64,000 nt of DNA from Enoplolaimus lenunculus (Eukaryota; Nematoda; Enoplea; Enoplida; Thoracostomopsidae): positions 62,001-126,000 of the forward strand of contig JASANG010003148.1 in assembly GCA_030248215.1 (NCBI GenBank), read 5' to 3'. Within the stretch, counting starts at the first letter, position 1, and the number at the start of each line of letters is the position of its first letter. This document shows positions 11,174 to 23,400 of this stretch, in pieces. Under the pieces are notes generated by a model, which searched no databases, was not told where the DNA came from, and worked only from the letters and a program-made list of their open reading frames with translations. Both the position numbers and the translations under genes were made by a program.

Positions 11174-11433
11174 GCACATAAAGATCAGGGGCGGAGCGGA
11201 TTTCTGTGACACTGCAAAGCTTAAGCTTAAGACGATTTTTTGCTTGGCTTAAGGCTTAGGCATAGGCTTAAGAAAAAACTCATTTTTTACGCTTAGATTT
11301 GAGCTTTAGGCTTGGCTTATGCTTAAGAATATGCTCATTCTTACGCTTAGGCTTACGCTTACACTTAGGCTTAGGCTTAGGCTTAGGCTTAGGCTTATAA
11401 TACTGCTCCGCCTCTATCCTTTATACATTGGCC
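11174..11433. mobile_element. TTAGGC MITE with a long pure hexamer run
   Basis: The ends are ATAAAGATCAGGGGCGG and CTCCGCCTC...ATACATTGGCC. The stretch 11,361-11,396 is five to six perfect TTAGGC units, among the longest pure runs in the window. Confidence 0.65.
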
Positions 11434-11479
11434 AAAATTAGAATACACCGACCACGCTTGGTAGCGTTCAAGGACCCTG

Positions 11480-11679
11480 CACTGTAAAAAATGGAGAGTC
11501 AAATTGACTCTCTCGAAAAACAGGCTTTTCCGGACTACACAAACTGAGTCAAATTTGACTCCGATAGAGTCAAATTCGATTCACTGTTGACTCTGGCGGA
11601 GTCAAATTTGACTCCGTTTGTGTAGTCAGGAAAAGCCTGTTTCCGAGAGAGTCAATTTGACTCCCCATTTTTTACAGTG
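11480..11679. repeat. Palindromic CACTG MITE, intact copy
   Basis: CACTGTAAAAAATGGAGAG at the left is matched by its inverse at the right, ending TTTTTTACAGTG. The inner arms (AGGCTTTTCCGGACTACAC and inverse) also pair. It ends about 85 bp before the methyltransferase start codon, so it may lie in that gene's promoter or 5' UTR. Confidence 0.8.
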
Positions 11680-11762
11680 TGCGTGCGTAGTGAGGTACGC
11701 GGCGATGTGGTAACTGCGGCACAGTTGAGCTGTATTTGATTTTTAGAAAATGCTTTAGCAAT

Positions 11763-14292
11763 ATGAAGTCTGCGAAAAAATGTTTTATAATAACAATATT
11801 ACACGGTAAACTAATTGCAATACTTGCCATAATAATAGTAACGTTATGTTTTGCAATTTTAAATAAATATGAGTTAACGTCGCGTGATTTACTGCAACAG
11901 CGGTATGAATATTTCCAACGGAATCAGATCCAGCGATATCAGGCAAACGCTGAACGCAATTATTTAGCCAGAATGCAGTTATCACTGCTTGAACAGGTAT
12001 ATTAAACCTATGCATTCACCGTTATCGCGTGCTATCCTTCAAAGGGATTTGTATATGCAATTTCCATAATATCATATGTATACCACGCAATATTTTTGGT
12101 CCGTTTCAGTGTGCTGACTACTGAACATGTTTTGGCTTTAGACAGCACGGTCAATGTTAGGAACAGGGGCGGAACAGCGTTATAAATATATTATTATAAG
12201 CCTAAGCCTAAACTTAAACGTAAGAATGAGCATATTTCTAAGCCTAAGCCTCAGCCTAAGCGAAAGAGTGAGCTTATTGTTTGAAACTCAGTGTCGTACC
12301 GAGCACACTGCAAAAAATGGTTAGTCAAATTGACTCTCTCCGAAATAGGCTTTTCCTGACTATACAAACTGAGTCAAATTCGACTCTGTTAGAGTCAAAT
12401 TGAGTCGAATTTGACTCAGGCCGAGTCACATTTTGACTTAATTTGTGTAGTCAGGAAAAGCCTATTTCGGAGAGAGTCAATTTGGCTAACCATTTTTTGC
12501 AGTGCAGGAGGGTGATGAAGGAGCTTAGCCTCCCTTATCGCAATTTGTACGCTCGTCGTAATTTACACCAGATACAAAATTACGCCTGGCTTCTCGCTCG
12601 CATCGCCAAGTAGGTTTTCCCCTGTTCAATTTCCAAAATATTTGGCCTGTGGCACTGTTCGTAGAAAGACATCAGAGTCCAAATTGTGCAAAGCTTCATA
12701 ATCACACATACGCTCGGCCGTGGGTCGATTTGATGGTTAACACCCGGCAGTTGATTGAATTAAGAACTGTTTCGGGACTGTTACAGAGGGATTTAATACT
12801 ATAACAATGAACAGATTCTCGCTCACTTTGCTTGCGAATTTTTGAAAACTGAATTTAAGCAAAAAATTTTCAGTTTACTATCTTTAAATCCTGGCTATCA
12901 GCGCCTTTGCTCACTCCGTTTTAACTCGTAGTGCCTAGAAATGTTTTATATACGAAAACACGCTCACAAACACGCTGAACTGAAGTTCTGTACTGAGTCC
13001 GTATTGTCAAATGTGTCTAGCACCTACCAACAGTTAATCACAGGTCTTGGAGAACTTTGAAACCAGCTCATTACCAAATTCGAAATTAAGTACGATTTTC
13101 GCATTTAATTCGTCCTACTTTTGTTCCAATTTTAATATCCGCAATCGTAAATCCTATCGTTAACTAGTGATAGATGCTATTCGCATTTAAGAATACGGGC
13201 CCTACATTTAAGACAATAGTGTCCAGGTTTCGCGCGGCGGCTCGCGATATTTTCTTCACATACCGTGAGCAATTCGGCCTGGTCCAGTTACGCAACCCGC
13301 CAAAAATTTACAGGACTTAAAACAGAACTCTGAAATTGGTCTCAGAGTCAACCAGGGGACCGTGACCAACCTCATACAATCCACCAAACTTAGGTCCTAT
13401 ATGAGAACCTTGAAGCACGGACCTGGCAACATGCGGCGCCCACAATTCAAATTTCTCGGTACGCCACTGCGCTTAAAACAAATGTGAACTTCCATTTTCC
13501 TAATACTCAAGCCTAACTCAAGTCAGAAATTACCGTCACCAATTTTTACGTATGGACCACAGGATAAAATGATTGTGTCGCATTAAAAACAGACTCGACG
13601 GTAAATTTTTGATCGTAAAAATATTTCAGATCGAGTGTCGCGGTGCGATACGTATGGGTGTAGTTGGCGACGGCGGCAAATGGATTTGCGCTCCGTGGCA
13701 GCTGCCCACCGGTTGTACCATCGTGTCGCTCGGGCTTTCAACCGAAGTTAGCTTTGACGTTGAAATCAGCCGGATTCTACAAGGCAGGTGTCGTATTTTT
13801 GGATTCGATCATACGTCATCGCGTAACGTTTATGCAAACGTTGTCAACGGGCAATTTTATGGTTATAAAATTGGAAATAGCACAACTGCTGACACGATGA
13901 CAATTATGCAATTAATGCAATTACTTTCAATTAATTACATTGATGTACTTAAAATAGATATAGAAGCCGCTGAAATGCCGGTATTAAATGCACTACTGGA
14001 TGAACAAACTGACAAATGTGTTGACGACAAAAACTGTAGTCAGCAAATTGAAAATAATAAAATTAATCCCGAAACCAGTCAAATATGTCAGATTTTGCTC
14101 GAAATTCACGGATGGCCAAACGCTATGGGTTGGCGGATGCTGTTGGTCAAATTAGAAACGGCAGGATTTCGAATATTTAAAAAAGAAGTCAATCCGCTGG
14201 ACGCAAATTGTATTGAAATTGCGTATATACATCGGACTTGTAAGAATCGTTATGGAGTTTCAGAAGCGTTTTTGATGAATTTTAATCAATAA
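11763..14292 (+). CDS. Type II membrane FkbM-family methyltransferase
   Basis: Two exons, 11,763-11,996 and 13,630-14,292 (stop TAA), joined in phase 0 (GAACAG|GTATAT and ATTTCAG|ATCGAG), give 298 residues. A short lysine-containing cytosolic tail is followed by one hydrophobic segment (about residues 14-35, AILAIIIVTLCFAIL) and a stem. The lumenal domain has hallmarks of the Methyltransf_21/FkbM group: GVVGDGGKWICAPW (SAM-site glycines), VSLGLSTEVSFD, IDVLKIDIEAAE and QILLEIHGWP. Relatives include animal METTL24 and many C. elegans paralogues whose substrates are mostly unknown. I infer a Golgi or ER lumenal enzyme modifying a glycan or protein. The ATG at 11,763 was preferred because upstream in-frame sequence has no other ATG. 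AATAAA at 14,402 may be its poly(A) signal. The intron holds MITEs. Confidence 0.85.
12160..12290. mobile_element. TTAGGC MITE fragment, reverse orientation
   Basis: AACAGGGGCGGAACAGCG then CCTAAGCCTAAACTTAAAC and TAAGCCTAAGCCTCAGCC. It lies in the methyltransferase intron and the far terminus is missing. Confidence 0.55.
12306..12504. repeat. Palindromic CACTG MITE, intact copy
   Basis: CACTGCAAAAAATGGTTAG at the left and CTAACCATTTTTTGCAGTG at the right are perfect inverses. Both arms continue through GGCTTTTCCTGACTA. It is intronic in the methyltransferase gene. Confidence 0.85.
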
Positions 14293-14647
14293 CGAGGAAA
14301 AATGTCAAGTACATCGTAAATTTTGACTAGTCGGTCGGCATCCAGACGGTATTAAAGCGCATTGTATAAAATAACAGCAACGAAACACTAATAATGGTCA
14401 GAATAAACCAGTAACAAAAAGCAAATATTTAAAGTACAAATGTTTAAAGCATGTTTTATTTTTCTGCCAACACAATTGTGAATTATGATTAATATTCACT
14501 TCGCTCGTTACATTTTGTTGAAAAATGCGAAAGCACCCAAAATTCTAGTCTAAGGTGTCGGGTTTAATAAAGCATGTTGGTAAAAACACTTAATTCATTG
14601 AAACACCGCAGTTGACTGGTTTGATAAGAGTATTCCTTCCATATACT

Positions 14648-14843
14648 GGCCCACGTAATTCATGAGCAGAGCGTTTTTCTGCGGGACTGCAATAAAGTAA
14701 GCTTTAGCTTTAGACTAATGCTTTTTGCTTCGGCTAACGTTTAGTTAGGTAAATGCTCATTCTTACGCTTGGGCTTGCTTACTAAGGGTTAGGCTTAAGA
14801 ATATGCGTACACTACTGTTACAGGAGCGTTCTAAACTTTGGCC
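14648..14843. mobile_element. TTAGGC MITE with 8-bp target duplication
   Basis: Ends GGCCCACGTAATTCATGAGC and GAGCGTTCTAAACTTTGGCC. The flanks CATATACT and CGTACACT agree at six of eight positions, as expected for an old hAT-type duplication. The hexamer array inside is decayed (GGGCTTGCTTACTAAGG). Confidence 0.65.
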
Positions 14844-15359
14844 CGTACACTATACTAAATATGCGTTTTATTTAGAGTTGTTGATTTATTAAAATCGTTA
14901 ATGTTGAACGAAAAGTACAATGATTTTGGAATTTTGCTCAAGGTTTAGAAATTTTGCGAGGTTGGAATTTATAATTTATGAATGCGGGATCGATGTAGTA
15001 ACCTGAATATCAAGGTACAACCGGAAGGTCTGCCTTCAGCTCTGAATCCGGCAGAAAATCGCCCTCCGGCGACGGTTCCGGCTACGGTAGATTTTTTGCC
15101 GGAGGTTCTGATTTCGCAGAAAATTAGCGTAAAGTCAAACAACATAACAACATATTGCACATATTGGCTAAAATTAACTAATTAACCATCATTTTTTACT
15201 ACATAATTTCGTACCGAAGTTGTCGGTATCTCCCCAGGCAGAAATAATACCGGAGCCGCAAGTCGATTTACTGCCGGAGACGGAGGGAGATCTCCGGTTG
15301 CGCCCTGTCAGCTAGAAAAATTGCTAAATATTTCCGGGTGCAAAAGGGTCCCCGCCCTA

Positions 15360-15574
15360 ACTGGTTGAAACAAAAACCGCCGATGTTTTGAAATACGTCT
15401 GGCTTCTCGCTCATTTCGTTCACAAGTTTTTGACACTTCTCCAAATTGTCGTGATTCTTTTAATGGCTTCACATACAACACAGACATTAAAATAAATACC
15501 AGGACACGCGTTGAAATATTCAAGAACGGCAACAAAAATACTTTTGAAGTGAGCTGTGCCGTGTTCTGTCTCAT
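15360..15574 (-). CDS. Possible orphan exon encoding a signal-anchor segment
   Basis: From ATG at 15,574 the frame reads MRQNTAQLTSKVFLLPFLN, then a hydrophobic stretch (VLVFILMSVLYV). A charged stem follows with NEREARRISKHRR, and then a possible donor (CAACCA|GTTAGG). The shape resembles the first exon of the nearby type II methyltransferase, but I found no downstream exon. A short related minus-strand motif (GAGCGAGAAGCCAGGCGTA) lies near 12,580. It may be a gene fragment or chance; the frame stays open to about 15,308. Confidence 0.25.
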
Positions 15575-16394
15575 TTTGTTGGAGCATATGAAGATTGTAT
15601 AAACTTTTACCTGAAATGTGAGTTGTTCAGCTAGCTTAGCAGAAAATGTCACAAAAATTTCGCACTACGCGAGAAATTTGATTCACGCTAAAGATGGTTT
15701 CACATTCTAGATCCACCATTTTTCAAGTTTTGTGTGAAAATATTTTTGGTCCGGTGTCCAGTGGTCCATACAGCTAATAAACATGAACGACTGCTCAGTT
15801 CACTTCAGATCAAACACGGAAAAATTTTGGACTGTTGGGGCCCCCGCCTTGGAGTTTGGCGTGAGCCCGCACCCCTGTCTGCTCTGGCACTGGTTCTTTT
15901 GTAGCAAATCTTGACAATTAAATGTTTAATACTCTGTCCCTTAATACACTAAACGTTATCATTTTTGCCGAACATTAACCCACAATTTTGAAGCCAGCAA
16001 GCTGGCAAATGAATACGTACCTACCTATGCAAATATAACAGTACATGACCGTTCTTAGTTTAATCGTAATTGGAAAGTTTTAGATGCTTTGGGCGAATTG
16101 GTGAAGTTTATTTGTACTGGTAAAAGAACTCTACCGGCCCTACCTTGTGCTTGAAATCAGGGTTCACATATCGGCGCTGTTTATTTGTTTCGTCTACATT
16201 TGTCTATAGTACAATGTGGCTTTTGTCTGCGTTTTCGTTCAAACTTTCATTTGTGATAAATATTTGCTACGGCTCTGAAACTTTGCAATTCATGGACTTT
16301 GCTGCTGAAATTCGCTATTTTTCGCTTGGAAAGAAATGATAAGTTGATGAACTGTATTATATGCAGAATTGCAGATATTTAATAATAAAAAATA

Positions 16395-16640
16395 GGCCAA
16401 GCCTGAGCCAAAAATTATTCTAAACCTTTTAAGCTTCCTTTATTCTAGTCCGACCGAATAATGTTCCGCCCCTAACCTTACGTGATCATAAAATTTGACC
16501 AATGTAAATAACAGGTGTGGAACAGTATTATAAGCACATTCCTGAGCCGAAGCCTAAAGAATGAGCATATTTCTAAGCCTAAGCCAAGCAAAAAATTAGT
16601 CTAAAGCTTAAGCCTACTCTTTTCTAGTCCTACAAACATG
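16395..16640. mobile_element. Two adjoining TTAGGC MITE remnants, reverse orientation
   Basis: The first reads AGGCCAAGCCTGAGCC to GTTCCGCCCCTAACC. The second begins CCAATGTAAATAACAGG and carries TTCTAAGCCTAAGCC. Both are decayed members of the same family lying head to tail. Confidence 0.5.
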
Positions 16641-17466
16641 GGTCGTAAAATTTGAACCCGAGCAGATTCAATTAGACTCCAAATCTATTGGTAGCCAGAA
16701 CAAATTTTCAAAGTTTTCCAGTTAAAAATCCGCCATGACACATCAAAATCTATAATACTGTTATGCTCATTAAAACTTCTCGAGAAATTTACTTTTAATC
16801 ATAGTCACTCAAAGCAAGAAGAAGTACAATTAAGCACAAATAATTTATCGGTGTTCATGCAATATATACAGCGGTTTAGCCTCCTGCTGCTCAACCGTTC
16901 CCGGCTGAATGTTTCCTGTTTAAAACTGAAACCTAATTTCAAGTAGGGTTTGAATCCGATTATCGCGAATAAAAGGCATTTGTTACTGCTAATCTCTTAG
17001 AGCTCGACGCGCGAGCTCTAAAGGCTCTCACATCTTGGGAAATTAATTTGATTATGCTCATTTACGTAATAATTTATTGTTGACTAAATTGATCCTTTAC
17101 TGTTGACTAATTCATCCTTATATATATTATTTCGTGTACGCAGTTTGCGTTGAAGAGCTGTTATACTATTATATTAAGTAAAACGTTGATAAGGGCCAGA
17201 TCACTTTAACCAGCTCAACATTAACAACCTGAAATCAACGTTTTAGTTAATTACTACCTACTCATCAAGAAGCTAAAATCGTCCACAGAGGCTGTGGCTT
17301 AGGCTTAAGAATCTGCCTATACACTGCTACAGCCCTCACCTATACATTGACTACAACGGTAACCAATGATCACGCAGCCAACACATATTTTGCTGCACTT
17401 GACTATCAAATCAAATTAGCAACACGAAAGTTTAAAACATAGTTTCACACCATTCTCAATCACTGC

Positions 17467-20400
17467 TCAACTTGAGTTTAATTTGATTAACGGAAAATCT
17501 TTATGATACACAGACGGATCGATCGTGCTTGCGTTCAAATGTTGTCGAGTTTCACAACATATTAACTCCACCTGAAAATCAAAATAATACACAACATAAC
17601 ACTAACATTTGACGCATTAAAACACTTTTTTAGAATGCAAACATGCTTTCTTAAGAGTCACGGCGAATGTAAATATTAGGGGCGGAATGTTTTTCTGTGG
17701 GACTGACATAGAGTAAGCTTAAGCTTCAGACTATTAATTTTGCTTAGACTAAGGTTCAGGCTTAGGTTAAGGCTTAAAGTATAAGCCCATTACACTTAGG
17801 CTTAGGTATAAGCTCATTCTAACGCGTAGGCTCAGCTATAAGCTTATTCTTACACTTAGGCTAAGGCTTAGGAATATGCTTATACTACTGTTACGTCCCT
17901 GTTCTATACATTGGTAAGTGTCAGGAAATAGACAAAATTGCACATTATCCCAAGTCATATCCAAGCTGATCTTAACCATGATGGCCCTTGTAAAGATCAG
18001 GCGTGAAGAGTATTTCTATGGGACTAGACTAGAGTACGCTTAAGCTTTAGACTAATTTTTTGCTTGGCTTATACTTAGTCTTAGGCTTAGGCTGAGGAAT
18101 ATGCTCATTATTACGCGTAGGTTTAGGCTTAGGCTTAGAAATATACTTATAATATAATACTGTTCCGCCCCTGTTCTTTACATTTGCCGCCGTGTGTTAC
18201 ACCATGTATCAATTTATTAATAATATATATTGAAACAAGCGAAGTATGGGAAATCTGCTCTGAAGAGCTACTGTAACTAGCGTGACGCATGTTAATTTTG
18301 AAGTAGACCAGTCTGGGGATGGAACAATTAGAACATTATCGTGAGCGTAATCCTGTGATTAACACAAAAATTTTGCAAAAATTTACCCCTCCACTAAAGT
18401 GTAAACTTGAATGTTTGCTTATGAAAGTTTTAGGTTGACAATTGCCGCGAAAAGTTTTCCTTGTTAGCTCTTATAAAACTGTCCGAAACATTTCTCGTAA
18501 ACCTATGCCTTAGCCTAAGCGTGAATACAAGCCTTCGTAGTCCTAAACATAAACCTAGCAAGCCTAGCATGACCCTTTGGCCTAGTCTAGTTACGCACTA
18601 AAATGCAATAAAATTTAAGCAAAACAAGAAATCAAAATTACCATTCGAATGAAAAACGCAGTCTCCTTTGGTTGTTCATTGTATCTCTCGTAAACGTCCA
18701 AATTTTCTTGTAGCTTCAGGCTGAGCGTATCATAGTTCTCACGAACAACAGAAAGAACCTAGAATCATTTAAAATTTAAGTATTATACAAAAATTCAAAA
18801 ATCATCGGAACGTTTTATACACATTTACCTGTTTGCCACAAAACTAAACTAAACGTAAATCTTGTCGCGTACATAATGTTATTATAACAAGATTGTATGC
18901 ATGAATACGTCGCTCATTCATTAACTTAGGTTGCAAACATAGATTCTCGCCTAAGCTTAAATCCTAAGTTTTGCTCCTAAATATATATTATATTATATAA
19001 TATATTATATTATAATATTATATATACAATACATATATACTAGTGAACCTTTCAAAACCAATATAATATACGTCAGTTTTACCCACTTTCGCATTTCAAC
19101 AACTACTAAACCAAGTATAAAACAACAGCTTCACTGTCTTTCCTATAACAAAATATTCACACGATGTTTCAAATTTGATTGCCCTACTTCTAAACAAATT
19201 TTGAAATCTGCATTTGTTGCAATACACAGACTTGAAAACTTATTGCAAATTGGTGACAGGGATTACACACATTTTAGAATATGCATCATACTTGCAGCAA
19301 CAAACTAACCTGGTGTTCAGTCAAGCTCGCAAATCCAGTGTTCACATGCTGGTCAATTTTAGGAGTAAAATGGTTAATAATAGCCCTTAAACCAAAAACA
19401 AAAATGAATAAATGTCCAGACGTGCATTTTTTAAACTGTTCTAAGATTCACGCCAAAATATTACTACTAGAAGCCACATAAGCTGTCATATGAAGAACGC
19501 AAATTTCAGCAGAGAAATAAACTACTACCTCTGCTAAACCAAGGATTCAATCTAAAACCATTTTTAGAACGAAACAAAAAGTTGTACGTGTACAAGCAAT
19601 TAATCAGCGCAAACACTGAAAAATAGTGATCAGTTTGCAGCAAATTAGTACTCAATCCAGCTCTTGTGCACCTCACCATCCGTTTTCGAAAGTTTCAGAT
19701 TTTGGTATAACTTAAGCTTAAGATTCAGGTTAGGAATAAAATTAGGGTTGGGCTCAGGCTTAGCCGTGAGCTTGCGAGGAAAGTGTACAAGAGCCCGCAA
19801 TCCAAAGCGACATAATTTGTAGGATACACAACAAATTTACCGTATATTGACCAATTGGCTGCAGAGTTTCAACGCTGAATGCTTGTGTCCGCCATCGCTC
19901 GACGTATATCTTAGTGCTAAAACAGGAGTGAAGTTTAAAATTAAAAATTCCTAAATATGAACATTACTTGGTATTTGCTGACTTTGCACAACACAAGTGT
20001 CCCCCACACGTAATGGCTGAAATAATCGAATCGGCAGACGCTTATGTTTAGGAACAAAGTAACCAATAATGTGGGGCGAAACTTTTGCCTTCTATCAAAT
20101 TAACACTAGTGTGGGGAAAGTAAACAAGTACCGAATACATACCTTGCTGTTTGGCAACGAAATAGTGGTAAACAACACAACAACACTGTCTTCTCCACTG
20201 CAAGTTACGTATAAAACTTTGCTATACAGGATTTTCTGCCGCATGCAAGGACTAAATTAAAAAACCGAAATTATGCACCTGTGTTTAGAATTTTCATCTC
20301 TTGAACGCAGTTATTCCAAAAAATCTGAGCATTGAACTTACACATCGAATAAAGGCTTTCAAACACTTCCGCGTTCCGAATGATCTCGTAATAAAGCTCA

Positions 20401-23400
20401 TCATATGTCGACGGACTTGGTAGAAAGCTATCGCCAAACGTAATGAACAAATTCATTATATTCACTACCTAAAATACAATTTGGTACATATTAAACGTAC
20501 AAAAAACCGCTGAGAATTTTAATCTAGACTGAGCTCAAACTGCTACGTAGTGTAGCAAATAGATATTGTGTTAATGCTTAACTCAGCAAACAATATTATA
20601 ACAAACAGTCAGCTTTGTTAATGCTTAACACAGTAAATACCTTCTGGGCAAGAAGAAAAATATCAAACTTCAACACCAAACTTGACTCCTGGTTGACTAA
20701 AAACCGAAGCAATGACGTCAGTGCTATAATAATAACGGAACCATATAAGTACGATTAATTAACAAACAAAAAATATATTCGAGTAGTGGCGTAGTAGAGC
20801 TCACTGATGGAGTCTAGTAAATAATAATATGGGTGAATAGTTTGACCTGAACAACTATAATGTTCAAGTTCAGCAATGGACAGCTGAAACACTATGGTGA
20901 CTGCTGTTTATGACAGCCCAAACAAAATCCTACACCAAAACAAACATTCATTCCCGTATATTGCAAAACCCTGCTATGTTTCGACAACTTCCAATCAAAT
21001 GTAGTTTGATTTAGTGACCATGTCGCCGTTAAAAGTATCAGATTACATTGATAAAAATAAGATTGTAAATATATTATTATGTATATATACGTACAATTGA
21101 CCAATTCACGCCAGCAATACTTCAGACGCACACGGCATTTTTTCTGATAGCACAAAATGCGATGAATAACTCCAAGGCAGTGACTAAAATAAATATGAAA
21201 ACAACTTCAATTTTTAGCTTAAGATTTATGCTTATGATGGTGATATACTTAAGAAAATTTCGCTCATCTAAATTTAAATACTAACCATGCTACTGTTTCT
21301 AAATCATTAATCCCTGATCCTATTGTTCTCCGTGCAGCCCATCTTCGGCGTCAATGACTTTTGACTTACATATACAGATGATAAGGCAGTCGTCGCATCA
21401 TATGCGTTAGAACAAATTCAACACAAAGGTCTAACACACCACAGGCAAGAGGTCGGCGCCGATTGTGAACTTGTTTATCAAATCCTGCCCGACGGTGCCT
21501 CATTGGCTAAAAACAAAATAAAAAACCAAGACAGTGTATTCAACACGCTGCGTCGGAACACCAGCTGTGGTTTATTCGGTAAAGGATGCCCACACCCACT
21601 AAGCCCCCTGGTTTGATCCCGCGCACAATATTCAGTCCCCGGGATCAGCATGCTTAAGATTTTAAAACCAATATACAATTTTATTGCCATAAATCACTTC
21701 ACTTGACACATGCGTGTCGGCTGCGAGCCTGGGTATCGGATGAATTTCCACCTCGCCGCGACACGCTATTAAATGACCACACGAACTAAACTACTAATTT
21801 GAACTACCAGTCGTAGTGGGACTACATTTATTGAGCGAAGCTCGAACACACGTAAGCAATTAAGGTAATATGCAAATTAGTTATTAGCGAACTATTCATT
21901 TATTGGTTTTGGAGGTTTGTAAGCAATTTCCTCAGATTCCTCGCACCCAAAAACCCTTCAGCCACCCTATAATTTTTGGAACAATTTAAAAAGTCCTAAT
22001 TTTGTCTTGTCAATTAAGCTAATATGCAAATTAACTATTAGCTAACTATTCAATTATCGGTGTTGGAGGTTTGTAAACAATTTATTCAGATTCCTCGCAC
22101 CCAAAACCTTCGGTGAGCCCTAAAAATTATTGAAATAATTTAAAAAAGTCATAGTTTAGCCTTGTTAATTAAGCTAATATGCAAATTAGGTATTAGCTAA
22201 CTATTCAATTATCGGTTTTGGATGTTTGTAAACTTTTTATTCAAATGCCATGCACCTAAAAACCCTTTAGTGGTGAAATTATATTGCTTTTAACTTAAAA
22301 ATTAGTGAAATATTGTCAAAAGTCCTAATTTAGGCATATAACCTATACTAATATGCAAATTATCTATTAGCTAACTGCTCAATCATCGGGTTTGGAGGTT
22401 TGTAAGCAGTGTACGTAGATTCCTTGCACCCAAAAACCCTTTAATGCTAAAAGTAGATGCTTCTAAGTATAATAATTAGTGAAATATTATGGAAAGTCCT
22501 AATTTAGGCTTATTTAATTATGCAAATTAGCCTGTAGCTACTAAACAGCTTGCAATTTTAAAACCCCAATGCGAAGTTAACACCCCAGGATAATTGGCTT
22601 TCAAACAAAAAAAAGTTTATCAAAATCGGTTCAGCCGTTCCTGAGATTCTTTTCGGACGGACAGACGGACGGACGGACATCCACCTTTCGACCCCCAAGT
22701 ACAAAACATAAAACGCTTCGCGAAACTCCGAGCTTCGCTCGGAGTTTCGCTTCGCTCAATAATTAAGAACAGTATGCTATAAAAACAATATTCTAAGTAG
22801 AGTGCACTATCTTACTGCACGATATAGTAGAACAGGAAACGTCATATTGCTGTCATGCATCAGAGTATTTGCGTATTGGTCCTAAAACAGTAACCACCAA
22901 AATAGCTTATAAAGTTGCAGCAAACGCCTTCAAAAACATACTTAAACCAAAAGATGGCAAAGCATTCTAAATTAACATCACAACACCATTATTGTACATA
23001 TTTCAAAGAAACCCACCACAAAATGGTCATAAAACTATAGCATTCAAAAATCTAATATGCAACTATTTAAATTAATTTCATTTGGCTAATCAAAACCTAT
23101 ACAGTACGCAGCCCAAACATTTTCTAATAAACACTGCTTGCATCTACGTACCTCAGCTACGCACGTCAAAATAATCATGCATAGTTTGGCTGCATTTTGG
23201 TTTCGCTCGCCTGTAATCCAACAACACAAAAGAAAATAATATGGACACAAGCAAAGCACAGAATCCGAACAAACTAAAAATATAAACCTTAAACAACAAA
23301 TACAATGTGATTGTAAACTCTGATTCTCGAACATTACCCTTTACACAATGACAAAAAACACAGCAGTACTACAGAAACCATTTGTTTCAAATCTACACGT

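Larger units (their letters stand above)
14293..17466. other. Spacer between methyltransferase and ARMH3
   Basis: Repeats dominate: MITEs at 14,648-14,843, 16,395-16,495 and 16,500-16,640; an ACAACCGGAAGGTCTG-type repeat at 14,998-15,205 (related to 56,258-56,415, 8,527-8,580 and 42,863-42,900); and a fragment at 16,990-17,040 related to the 37-kb TIR element. The only coding candidate is the minus-strand exon listed at 15,360-15,574. Confidence 0.5.

Noticed and set aside
21806-22764. Helitron
   Set aside because: It has a TC-like start and a 3' hairpin, but there is no CTRR end and the termini are inverted repeats, so I left the class open.
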